Part shown: piece by piece, positions 22,022 through 34,476 of the stretch
How positions within the stretch are numbered: position 1 is the first letter of the stretch
Layout: each line of letters starts with the position of its first letter
Assembly (NCBI GenBank): GCA_963965975.1
Contig: OZ014416.1
Coordinates: forward strand, 8,536,432 to 8,600,431
Direction of reading: 5' to 3'
Source of the DNA: Xestospongia bergquistia
Taxonomy: Eukaryota; Porifera; Demospongiae; Haplosclerida; Petrosiidae
Length of the DNA: 64,000 bases
Notes under the pieces: generated by a model
What the model was told of the DNA's origin: nothing
The model's input: only the letters and a program-made list of their open reading frames with translations
The model's database searches: none
Position numbers and translations under genes: made by a program

Positions 22022-25000
22022 ATGGCAGCTATAAGACGCTTTTTTAATAGAAGGAATCAAGTGAGTTTGTATAATACATGTACTATATAATGTAGTACAA
22101 ATATTTTATATCATTGTTGCTATCCCTTCTAGAAATGTACATTAGTAAGGTTATTTATAGTATATAACAATGTAGAGAGTACAGTAGTCTAATAGTAGAC
22201 AATTATCTACTGCATATTATTAGTAGAATAAAGCAGAGCTGGCAAAACAAGTTGAGTGAATGTGGAATAATTTCTAATAAAATTAAGTTATTACTATTTA
22301 TACATTATTGGATCTGTATTTTTAGAGACACATTAACTTTATTGTAAGTTATCAATGTATTATTAACATGAATGAAGTTGAAGTACTCAATTAATAAACT
22401 GATAATTAATATTAATTAAAATTAGGTTATTACTATTTAAAACGTATTGGCTCTTTATTTTAACAGTTAAAGACACACCCTCCATTGAAAGTTATATATG
22501 TATTATATAATATGTATATTACTATTTTCAGAGCAATGATTTACCTCTTCTCAATGCTGCAAAAAATGAAGACCTAGAGGGAGTGATGTCAGCTCTTAAG
22601 AATGGAGCAGATGTAAATTATAGAGATGAGGTTAGTTTTAAATAATAATACTGTATCTAATATAAATGTTTTTCAATATATTTAGTAAAAATTCTAAATA
22701 CTTTCTAATTGATACTGAAAACAGTTTAATACTTAATGACATCTGAAACTAGCATGTTTTGTTATATTAATTGTTGAACATAATTCCACTGTTTAGTGAA
22801 ATGTATTAGTCAATGTAACATATAATAATTAATTTCTATAGTATCAAGAGACTGCTTTATATTGGGCCTCAAGAAATGGTCATATTGAGATAGCACAGTT
22901 ACTCTTACAACATCAAGCTGATCCCAATATTTATGACGAAGTCAGTGTGTATTGTGTATATATATTGTTGTATGTACTACATAGTGTTAAGTCTATATCA
23001 TACTAGTTCAGGATATATAGTATATAGTGTGAGTTAGTGATATAATTGATGTCAATAATGTACTTGTCAATGTAACTTAAAATAAATAATTTCTATAGGA
23101 TCAGTGGACAGCTTTGCATTGGGCCTCAAGAAATAGTCATACTGAGATAGTCCAGTTACTCTTACAACATCAAGCTGATCCCAATATTTATAACAAGGTC
23201 AGTGTGTATTGTGTATGAATATTGTTGTATGTACTACATAGTATAAGTCTATATCGTACTAGTTCAGGATATATAGTGTATAGTGTGAGTTAGTGATATA
23301 ATTGATGTTAATATTGTACTAGCCAATGTAACATATAATAATTAATTTCTATAGGATCAGTGGACAGCTTTACATTGGGCCTCATATAATGGTCATACTG
23401 AGATAGTCCAGTTACTATTGCAACATCAAGCCAATCCCAATATTCATAACAAGGTCAGTGTGTATTGTGTATAGATATTGTTGTATGTACTACATAGTAT
23501 TAAGTCTATATCATACTAGTACAGGATATATAGTGTATAGTGTGAATTAGTGATATAATTGATGTTAATATTGTAGTAGTCAATGTAACTTATAATAATT
23601 AATTTCTATAGGATCAGTGGACAGCTTTACATTGGGCCTCAAGAAATAGTCATATTGAGATAGTCCAGTTACTCTTAAAACATCAAGCTGATCCCAATAT
23701 TTTGGACAAGGTCAGTGTCGACTATGTATAGATATTGTTGTATGTACTACATAGTTTAAGTCTATATCATACTAGTACAGGATATATAGTGTATAGTGTG
23801 AGTTAGTGATATAATTGATGTTAATATTGTACTAGTCAATGTAACTTATAATAATTAATTTCTATAGTATCAACAGACTGCTTTATATTGGGCCTCAAGA
23901 AATGGTCATATTGGGATAGTCCAGTTACTCTTACAACATCAAGCTGATCCCAATACTTATGACAAGGTCAGTGTATATTATGTATATATATTGTTGTATG
24001 TACTACATAGTATTAAGTCTATATCAATCTAGTACAGGATATATAGTGTATAGTGTGAATTAGTGATATAATTGATGTTAATATTGTACTTGTCAATGTA
24101 ACTTATAATAATTAATTTCTATAGGATCGGGAGACAGCTCTATATTGGGCCTCATATAATGGTCATACTGAGATAGTCCAGTTACTCTTACAACATCAAG
24201 CCAATCCCAATGTTCATAACAAGGTCAGTGTATATTATGTATATATATTGTTGTATGTACTACATAGTATTAAGTCTATATCAATCTAGTACAGGATATA
24301 TAGTGTATAGTGTGAATTAGTGATATAATTGATGTTAATATTGTACTAGTCAATGTAACTTATAATAACTAATTTCTATAGGATCAGTGGACAGCTTTGC
24401 ATTGGGCCTCAAGAAATAGTCATACTGAGATAGTCCAGTTACTCTTAAAATATAAGGCTGATCCTAATATTTGTGACGAGGTCAGTGTGTATTGTGTGAT
24501 GTTAATATTAATATTGTCCTAGTCGGTGTTACTTATAATAATTAATTTCTGTAGGATCAAGAGACAGCTCTACATTGGGCCTCATATAAAGGTCATACTG
24601 AGATAGTCCAGTTACTCTTACAACATCAAGCTGATCCCAATATTTATAACAAGGTCAGTGTGTATTGTGTATGAATATTGTTGTATGTACTACATAGTAT
24701 TAAGTCTATATCATACTAGTACAGGATATATAGTGTATAGTGTGAGTTAGTGATATAATTGATGTTAATATTGTACTAGTCAATGTAACTTATAATAATT
24801 AATTTCTATAGGATCAGTGGACAGCTTTACATTGGGCCTCAAGAAATAGTCATACTGAGATAGTCCAGTTACTCTTAAAACATAAAGCTGATCCCAATAT
24901 TTGTGACAAGGTCAGTGTATATTATGTATAGATATTGTTGTATGTACTACATAGTATTAAATCTATATCATACTAATACAGGATATATAGTGTATAGTGT

Positions 25001-28000
25001 GAGTTAGTGATATAATTGATGTTAATATTGTACTAGTCAATGTAACATATAATAATTAATTTCTATAGAATCAGAGGACAGCTCTACATTGGGCCACAAA
25101 AAATAGTCACACTGAGATAGTCCAGTTACTCTTAAAATATAATGCTGATCCTAATATTTGTGACAACGTTAGTTTGTATTATGTATAGATATTGTTGTAT
25201 GTACTACATAGTATTAAATCTATATCATACTAGTACAAGATATATAGTGTATAGTGTGAGTTAGTGGTATAATTGATGTTAATATTGTACTAGTCAATGT
25301 AACTTATAATAATTAATTTCTATAGAATCAGAGGACAGCTCTACATTGGGCCACAAAAAATAGTCACACTGAGATAGTCCAGTTACTCTTAAAATATAAT
25401 GCTGATCCCAATATTTGTGACAAGGTCAATGTGTATTATGTATAGATATTGTTGTATGTACTACATAGTATTAAATCTATATCATACTAGTTCAGGATAT
25501 ATAGTGTATAGTGTGAGTTAGTGATATAATTGATGTTAATATTGTACTAGTCAATGTAACTTATAATAATTAATTTCTATAGGATCAGTGGACAGCTTTA
25601 CAAAAGGCTTCAGGAAATGATTGTACTGAGATAGTCCAGTTACTCTTAAAATATAATGCTGATCCCAATATTTGTAACAAGGTCAGTGTATATTATGTAT
25701 AGATATTGTTGTATGTACTACATAGTATTAAGTCTATATCATACTAGTACAGGATATATAGTGTATAGTGTGAGTTAGTGATATAATTGATGTTAATGTT
25801 GTACTAGTCAATGTAACTTATTATAATTAATCTCTATAGGATCAGAGGACACCTCTATATTGGGCCTCAAGAAAAGGTTATATTGAGATAGTCCAGTTAC
25901 TCTTACAACATCAAGCTGATCCTAATATTTGTGATATGGTTAGTATTAGACTCACTTTGTTGATAATTTACTTTTTGTTAGTATGGTGATACTGCATTAC
26001 ATATTGCCTGCAGTGAGGGTAATGTTAATGTTATTAGCTGCTTGCTATCTGAAGGAGCAAATGTAACTGTTAAGAATAATAATGGTAACACTCCACTTGA
26101 AAAATGTCCAGATGCAAGCAGGAATGATATTTTTAGTCTCTTTAACAAGTATAATCCAAAGAGAGGTGGGATAAACAATGAACAACACTACACACTCACA
26201 TATTCCTTATTTGTTATTATCTAGTTTTGGAAGATGTGTCTAAGTGGAATATTGAAAATGTTGAAGAAGTCCAGGTCTTTGAGAAAAGAGACTATGGAGT
26301 CATGTTAGTTATTCCACCATCAGCAGTAGAGAAGAAAAAAGAAGTTAAAACTGAAGTTAAGGTTGTTGTACCTGAGGAAACAGATATCATTCTCCCTCCT
26401 GATGTTGAGCTTGTGAGCTGTTTCTATAAAATTGAAACAACTGGAAAATTTTCAAAACCTATTGAACTTTATCTTCAACATAATGTTGAACTGACATCAC
26501 AAGAAGAATGTGAGCAGTTAGCCTTTATAAAAGCTAAAGGTCCACCACCTTATAAATTTGAGTTAGTGCCAATTGAAATTGATCAAAAGTTCATGCCTAA
26601 TGACAACTCAGGTGTTGTAAGAGTCTCTGATTTCTCTATATTCAGCATTGTCAAGATCAAGCAAAAGTTAAAAAGTCTTTTCTTTCGATCACCATCTTCC
26701 AGCTATGTGATGACATTATTTTTCAAGCATTTGTTAAGTTCCAGTTGGGCAATCCAAGCAGTGGTCACAAAGAATCTTGGACCTTTTCTTAAGGTAATCA
26801 ATTTCAAGTAAAGTAATTTTGTACTAAGTTAACACAATCCTCAATATATATATTATATCTACTATTTTTTTTGTATTAGAGAGTTAGCACTGACAAATGT
26901 TTTGAAGGTTGGAATAAGATAGAAACATTCTCTTTTCACTTTGGTCCAGAAGTCAAAGAAGTGAAGTCTTTACTTGACAATGACTACTATGAAATCAATC
27001 CATTAAAAATACCATGTCAAGTAAGATGTTAAACCTTTTTAATATAAAGGATCATAATATTATTTGATAAGGTCACAAAGGAAGCTGTTGATAAAAGTCA
27101 ACCTGACACTGCCCTACCTTTCTTAAAATTAAAGGCCTCACTCAAAGCCAACCAAGAGCTTAAAGATTTAGAGCTCACATTTAAAGGAATGAAAGATGGA
27201 GAGAGTTTAGTTATCGCAAGAGAAGAATTACAACAAATACAAAGTAAGACAGGTATGAGATATTAAAGATACTGTTGTAATCATAATTGTTCTGAATTAT
27301 AATTAATTTATGCTATTCTTTAGAGGATGTCCCCACTGCTCAATCTGTTTCCAAACATTCAGAGCCCTTGTCTCAAAAAGAAATTCCAAATGACTTGTTA
27401 TGTGAGTCATTTAAGTGTAAAATGAAAGTTGTTATTAGAGATTGTACTTTAACATTATGTAATAGTATGGATAAGTATTCTTCTTCATTAGGTAAGGTAC
27501 CAAAGAAGCATCACCTGGTGATGTTACTTCATCCTATTAAGTACAAGTGGGATACTATTGGTGAACAACTTGAAGTACCTTATGGTGATATAAAGTCTGC
27601 TGAGTACAATGAGGCATATGACCATACCAAAAAACTCTCTGAAGTCCTTCAGGTCTGGATAGATAAGAAAACTCATCTAGTTTGTTGGCAAACAATTATT
27701 ACTGTTGTAGAAGAGCCACCTATAGAAAACAAAGTAGTAGCTGATAATATATATCAGTTCTTAACAAAACCAGATATTCAGAATGAATATCTGTCTTCTC
27801 TTCATCAGACTAGTAAATAAAATTTTATTATGTATATAAATGTTGTTATAACTCTAGATCAGCTGTTCACTACATTTTATTCTCCTCCTCAAATTGCACC
27901 AAATCCTACTCCAAAAAAAGGTATAAATGCTAACAATTACTGTATATTAAAGAACACATACATTTTTCATTTGTTTGTCATTATAGGTTGCTCTATGTCT

Positions 28001-29520
28001 ACTGCTATTCATCCTCCAATTGCACCAAAACCCTCTACAAAGAAAGGTACACAATAGATTCATAAATACTTATAATTAACTAGAATAATTTATTTCTGTA
28101 TGCTCTTGGAGAATGAATGATCAATGTTTTTTTTTCTAGTGGAGATAGATGAAATGGAACAAGAAGCTCCATTACAATCATCTAATCCTATTGGAGTAAG
28201 AACTATTTTAAAAATTATCAAAATGTCTTTTTCTTTCTTAGTTTGCTGCTCATTGTCTTCATAAACAAGCTAAACAATGGGAGGAGAAAGATAATGATAT
28301 GATAGTAGCTACTAAACGAATGGCCAGACTGATGATGAAAATGTCAAAGTTTGCCAAGTAAGTGTCATAAAATGAAATGTATACTTTAGTTAACTTATAT
28401 GTACATTTTTCTTACTGATCTTTTATTGTATATATATGTACAACATACAAGTATATCTGTAGTTATAGAATTATGCTCTGACTAATGGTTTACTTTATGT
28501 TTTGATGATATTTCTTTTATAGAGATGAAGAAGGTGATGTTACTTCTAAAGAAGATTTTATACAAACAGCTAAACTTATTGTCAAAGACAGTAAAGAGGT
28601 TGTTGATATAGCAACAAAAGTTGTTGAAGTTTGTACAGACACACAACTGAGAAATGTGAGTTTATAGTTAGATAATAAAATTGTACCATAATTTTTAATT
28701 ATTAGTAATATATGGGGTGATTAATTGATTGTATAATTTATAATTTGCTAGCATTTCTTCATTTAATTGATTAGTCATGATTATAGGGAAAGTCAGTTTT
28801 ATTTACACCTGATATATAACTGTTTATAAACTTCTTTTTCAACTAGTTTTGTATTTTCATTACAGACTCTATCACAAGTTATTGATGGTATTCCAAACTA
28901 TGCTACTCAACTCAAAATTAATGTTGATGTACATTCAAGAAGAGGAGGAGATAGTATGTTATAAATTGTGAAGTATTAGTATCCAATGATTGATATAATC
29001 TACAAAACAAAGGATTTTTTTGACTATGATCAATCTTAGCTATAACAAAATACCTTAAAATAAGGCTAATGATTTTAAAAGCTTATAATTGGTTAAAGAC
29101 TCCAAAGAAATAACTTGATTATTTACATATTATCATCACTGTTATGAACTCATTCTACAAATGTCAAAGTGCAGTTCATTATATTAAACTATTATGTACA
29201 TATCCTGTATAAACTTGAGAGAATACCTATATTGTAAATTGTTATAGTTAATATATAGTTATTATATAATTATTAGTTCATTATTATATTATAATAGTAC
29301 ATGTGTCTTTATTATAATATATTTTACATATAATATTTATTATATGTATTTTACAGATCCAGAGGGAGATAAGGAAGCTACTAGATTGTTGACAGTTAAT
29401 GCTGAGAATCTTATGACTGCTGTGGGTGTAGTACTTAATACTACAAAGAGTGCTTTAATAAAAGTACCTCCAGAAACTTGTGCACATTTGACTGGTCTAA
29501 GCTGGATCAAAAAATTGTAA
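22022..29520 (+). CDS. gene B: ankyrin-ZU5-Death-proline motif-vinculin tail protein
   Basis: Deduced protein of about 1192 residues. Exons: 22022-22060, 22532-22630, thirteen 99-nt ankyrin exons (22842 to 25938), 25982-26165, 26225-26793, 26880-27020, 27072-27252 (or ending 27243), 27324-27401, 27492-27812, 27858-27920, 27987-28046, 28140-28195, 28242-28357, 28523-28655, 28866-28953, 29357-29520. Start [13 protein letters not shown]. No internal stop in any exon, so this is the cleanest copy. It lacks the third proline exon and has a short linker. Its ZU5 C-terminal part, the next exon and the last three tail exons are clearly more diverged than its Death domain, pointing to a mosaic history. 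Confidence 0.85.
22532..26165 (+). repeat. gene B ankyrin repeat exon array
   Basis: N-cap 22532-22630. 99-nt phase-0 exons start at 22842, 23099, 23355, 23612, 23868, 24125, 24382, 24555, 24812, 25069, 25326, 25583 and 25840. The terminal exon is 25982-26165. All thirteen are open with usable splice sites. Most units are 256-257 bp apart; the intron after 24480 is only 74 bp because its middle has been deleted. Exons 25069 and 25326 are nearly identical (both start Asn-Gln-Arg-Thr-Ala), a recent duplication. Confidence 0.92.
26225..26793 (+). other. gene B ZU5 exon
   Basis: 569 nt. The ZU5 core ([12 protein letters not shown] to [11 protein letters not shown]) is almost identical to the other copies. 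From about residue 115 it diverges: [20 protein letters not shown] and a run [18 protein letters not shown] replace the [13 protein letters not shown] version. Exons 26880-27020 and 27072-27252 follow in the UPA position. Confidence 0.8.
27492..27812 (+). other. gene B Death domain exon
   Basis: 321 nt, phase 1-1. Core [36 protein letters not shown] and IYQFL. The donor is CTA|GTAAAT where A and C have CTG|GTAAAT. The upstream 90-nt intron 27402-27491 is open in frame. Confidence 0.85.
27858..28046 (+). other. gene B two proline-lysine motif exons
   Basis: 27858-27920 encodes [12 protein letters not shown] (KP changed to NP). 27987-28046 encodes [11 protein letters not shown]. The third exon found in A and C is missing; the junction lies around 28065-28082, where sequence jumps from the intron before it to the intron after it. 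Confidence 0.7.
28140..29520 (+). other. gene B vinculin-type tail exons
   Basis: Exons 28140-28195, 28242-28357, 28523-28655, 28866-28953 and 29357-29520. The first two are practically identical to gene A, including [15 protein letters not shown]. The last three diverge: [20 protein letters not shown], a [19 protein letters not shown] segment, and [17 protein letters not shown] ending LSWIKKL with TAA. Despite divergence the pattern stays vinculin-like; TQLKIN resembles vinculin's own TQLKI segment. Confidence 0.8.
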
Positions 29521-31482
29521 TGAAATAACAAACTCAATTACTTGCTATTCTATTTGTGTTTATATTTTATATTACATTTAAATTGTCTCTGTAGTTTGTT
29601 ATATATAAAATATTTTTTATTTACTGTTAGTTTTATTAACCATTGTAGTTATGACATATGCTATGAATTATTGTCTATTTTTGGAGAAATTTGAACAAAA
29701 GTATAGTTCTAAATATTATACATGAACTACATGAAAAAGGACCTTACTACAATGTATGAATATATTCTGTGGTATATGCTAGTTTGGGTAAGAATCAAAA
29801 GAACCAATGTCTCAAATATATAGTACTTCATATATATTACTGTTTGTAATTACAAGACATTATGTGAGTGGGTGGTTTGATTATCAATGATATGTGGGTG
29901 TGGTTCAAACTGTAGTCATTGTATCGTGCAACTGCTAGCAGATTAGAACTAGGACTCACTCAATCTCTGAAGGAATGCACAGAAATAATGGATAATACAA
30001 GTATTTGTTGAATTTGTTGTATTATTATTTAAGGCACTTGCCCAATGGCTAACTTAGTTTGAAGTTATCATTTTAAACTCAAGTTAGTGTGGATCATCAT
30101 CACATTGTGTGAATGATTGATCCACAGCACTAGCTTTCATAAGTTCAGCATTGGTAACTTGGAGTTGTAGTGCCAGTTCAAGAGCTTAGTGAGTTCAATA
30201 CTATCACATAACAAATTAGTTAAGAAAATCTTTACATATTTTAGTGTAGTTGTACATTATTTGTAAACAACTTTAAATTTTGATTGACTACTATAATATC
30301 ATCACTATCATTGTTATTATATTTATCAAAATTTGTTGAGGACTATCAGTTGATTCAATTGAGTTGCAGAAGGATGATAAGTCCATTACAAATACAGCAG
30401 TGGAGAGAACCTTTGACTAAGATTGTTATGAGTCTTCGATAATAGCTAGTCAGTTCCAGGAGGACCTACTATCCAGAAAATTACATCATTTGCTGTCAAT
30501 AGTTTAGCCTTTACACTATATGGTCCTATAGAGAGATACTGGAGTATATAGCCCTTAAAGGCATCTTGGAAGAGAAAATGCAGTGTCATCTTTACAACAG
30601 TCCTCATCTAGTTGATATCACTGAAGTATTATCAACTGGAGAGGACTGTATGAAACAAATGTTGATTTTACAAAAATAAAGTGGACATATGAAGCAACAC
30701 AACTACTCACTGTCACTGAAGTCCTACTTTAACTGAAAAGAGGTAGTGTCTGGTTATACTCAAATTCAAGTTTACTGTTTCTATAACATAAATTTAGAGT
30801 CTATATTTCAGCATATATAGACTTCCATTGTTCATGAATGTCTATTGTTAATTGCATAACATTCTAAACAGAGCATTTTACTCCAGAATCAACAATGGTG
30901 CTTAAGCTCATGGAAAATGTTCACTTAGTATTAGACTCTCTTAAAGGAAAATTTCTACCTAGTCTCACAAGACCAGCCCCTTTTGATTTCCTTGTGAGAC
31001 TATATCACTGAAATTCACCATTAGCCAACTTAGCATTCATCAGACTCATTCTTTAAATCTCAGTGTTTGCTTGCTTCATACTTTTAGGAGCATTATCTCT
31101 TCCATATACAAATAGTCTTGAGGTGTGTAAATTTTGATATTGTTGACCTATTTATTACTAAACTAAATTTTCATAATGTTTGTTATAACCAATTTATAGA
31201 AAATAGAAACATAATGGAGCAATTTCAGTCAAAATTAATTACTATAATCTTAAAAACTATAGCCTAAAAAAGAGTGTGAAAGAACTTTTAAGGAGTTGTA
31301 TAAGTATTTATTGACCTAAAAATAGAGCAATCTGATTGGTCAATTAAGCATAGCATGGTACAACTTTAAACATTTTCTGTCTCTATCAAATACATTGACC
31401 ACATCATGTACATTGTTGATACTTTAATTTATTATTAGACATGTGGACTACATGTACTCTCTTGTTTTCTATTCATAATAGT

Positions 31483-31600
31483 AATAATTGTAGTGTTAAT
31501 ATTTGTGGGAGACATTGCTTTCCTGTAAATTGAAGTGTGATACTTTTGTTAAACCTGAAACAGCAGTACACGATTATATTAACTGTATCAAGTTACTAAA
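31483..31600 (+). pseudogene. decayed CAP-Gly last exon, copy upstream of gene C
   Basis: Matches 20539-20657 in order through GTGTTAAT, ACATTGCTTTCCTGTAAA, TTTTGTTAAACCTGAAA and AAGTTACTAAAAATAGAC. The reading frame is broken. Confidence 0.5.
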
Positions 31601-32042
31601 AATAGACAAGTAGTTACTATAAATAGTTGCAGTTGTTATGATATAATGACATCATGCAGTCTTAAAACTAGCTGTGTCTTGTCAGTTCAGTTATATATTA
31701 TTATATCCCATCTCTATTGAATTTCTACTTTTAATAATCATTTGTCGCGTAATTAATGTAATTAATTGTCTATTTATTTCATGTATAAATATTACTTTCA
31801 GTTATATTATTATATATTGTTGTCATTAGAGATCTGATAAGAAGTCCATACATTTTGATTATGATACTACCCCTCTAATATATGGCCATTAACTATTTTG
31901 TTGCAATTTCCTTAAAGCAAATCAGTTGAACTACTATAACTTTTCAGTGTATGACTTACACTCACTAACATGTGGTATAAAAATTATGTTTAGTATTACT
32001 ACAGTGTAATGTGTAGCTATTTTAATTGTTCTTAAATTATAG

Positions 32043-32240
32043 CACCATACTCAATAGAGATTCTGTCAGGTGATCACTTTCAAGCATCTGGTTGGCTGTA
32101 AGTGACACCGCCCCCATATCTATAATTATATATAATGTAATTTTCAGTGCCACTTCAAACTTTATAAGAAATGCTGATTGATCTTTGTGCAGACTTTGGA
32201 TCTTGTTGAATTTGTCATACATTGTAATCAAAAGAAATTG
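32043..32240 (+). other. exon-like pair in the repeated spacer (copy 2)
   Basis: Segments 32043-32097 and 32148-32240, each bounded by AG and GTAAGT. Read together they give EILSGDHFQASGWLATSNF then IRNAD and TGA. Function unknown. Confidence 0.35.
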
Positions 32241-34476
32241 GTAAGTAATATATTTGTAGAATTAGTTACTGAACTGTCATCATGTGATATTATACAACAT
32301 GTATGAAGTGATAGCTTATAGTCTAGCACAGTCAGACTTTAGAGAGACTGGTGATAGTTTTCAGTGGTAAGTGCAGAACCCACCAGTATTCAAAAGATGG
32401 CATTTAAAAGGTGCCTGTTTCAGCTCAATAATAGTTGAGTAGCTGCTACAATTTATAAACTCTAGAGCAGTATATGAAGGTAATGAGATTAATGACTAAG
32501 TTAGAAGCTAGGTATACAGAAGTTAGTTACAAATACTAAAGTTTACAATTATTCTGGACAGACTAGAGATCAAAGCCACATTTGTCATTAAATTTAGCCT
32601 AACATTATATGAGGCAAACCCTGTGTATATATGTATTCTTAGTATAATTGGAAATACACAAAACAGAATCAATAATTATGAGGACATATACCAAGGAATT
32701 ATTGATATTACTAAGTATATTTCCAATACATTCAACTTAGTGATGTTATAAGTGACAAGATGAACACATTACATAGTTACTAAATATATCAGACTAAAAT
32801 ACCTACAATGTAGTAATTAGACAGTATAATAATAAATGTTATTACACTTTGTGATGATGGGAAAGAATTAATAGAAATAGACAAGAAAAAGAATGTTCAT
32901 ACATACAAGCTAAGAGGTACTAGAAATATTATATCAAATGTGTACTGACCATTAACAGATGGCTACTATAATTGTCACAGCTGCAATGAGTAAAATTATG
33001 ATAAGAAACTAATCAACACTGTGAACAGTGTGATAGTATATATTTCCTCATAGATAAGAGTGTGTGATGTTTATATCTAATAAATAGCGTGTATTTTATA
33101 TACTCTATATTAGACTTAATACATCTTTTGCTTTTTATAATATATTTGAGGGAAAGCACACTTGCCACAATTTTGTTTTATTTGCTATCATAATTTCACT
33201 CATAATAGCTATGATAGGAATCTCTTGAGACAGTATCTAATGTTTATTGTAGTTTCCAAAGGTTGTACATGTATGTCTTCAAACTTTTTTCTTTTGCATT
33301 GAAGGTGTTTGAGGAGTGATCATGAAGAATACTGTATAGATTGAGTTTAATGTTTTTGTGCATAAATCATCATCATTTTTTAAATTTACACAAGAGCTTG
33401 ATTATCACAAAAGTAATAAGTCTGTCATAGCAAAAATTTACAAAGAAAATGTTTATACATTTTAATTTTGAGGTAACAAAGATTTGTGAGAAAGAAGAGA
33501 AAAACAGGGACAAGCCATTACTTAGTTGGGCTTCAGTACCACAACATAATGACTACTAAATATCATGACAAATAATTAAGAGAACCCCTTTTTAAGACCT
33601 GTTAATTGTCTTGTAATCTGTTTACAGTGAGTTTCATCAGTTTATATGTCTGCTAGAGGACATTTCTTTTTGTATTTTCAGTAGAAGTGATTTAACTTCA
33701 TGTAGTTGTTACCATAGATAAAGAGGTACACTGACATTGGACCATATTGAATAAGTTCATAGTAGTAAGTTAGATTCTAGTGCCCAGTCACTGCTCAGTA
33801 TTGTAAGACTGAACTCCACCCCTTTGTTAGCAAACAAGCTCAGACTAGATTATTTACGACAAGAGCTATTGAAGGTAGAATCTTTGCCTTTAGTCTTACA
33901 AGCCTTGCCTTCTATTGAAGACTAATATATACTAATTGTAGACAGATATCATTTCCAATCTGACCTGAAATGTAATATTATTTCATTCTGTTGTTTATTA
34001 TTGATGTTGAAACTATTATAAAACTAAATTGTTATAAGTTGTATAAAGGATTTTTATCTGTTATTCTATAAAGGCTTAAGTCAATGTCCATGATCAACCA
34101 GAAAAGAGCAGCTAAGTTATAGTGCACAAATACTGCAAATGAAAAATGACTGAGTTAGTAATGATATATAGGTGTAATCATAGATTGTCATATGTCTTGG
34201 CTCAATACTGTACCACTATTCATTATCCACTAATCACATTACAACCTTCAATATAGAACATGAGGTTAATTTAATATTCATATACTGTCCACTTCTATAT
34301 ATCTTACAAGCCTTTAATATAGAACATGAGCAGAAATTTGTTATCCATAACTTCCTGTCTATTAGTAGTTATAATATGGTAATTGTTAATTTAATATTCA
34401 TATACTGTTCACTTCTATAAAACAAATGGAGTATTTTTAGGAACATATATCAAAACTTCTTATCAAATCTTGAAGT

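Larger units (their letters stand above)
29521..34476. other. spacer between genes B and C
   Basis: Composite of repeated blocks: about 29870-30180 (GTGTGGTTCAAAC, CAATCTCTGAAGGAATGCAC; copies near 46100, 54955 and 20025), about 30360-31110 (copies near 46540-47060 and 55680-56480), block alpha 31125-33638, then block beta 33639-34476. It includes a decayed CAP-Gly exon at 31483-31600 and the exon-like cassette at 32043-32240. No intact gene. Confidence 0.65.
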
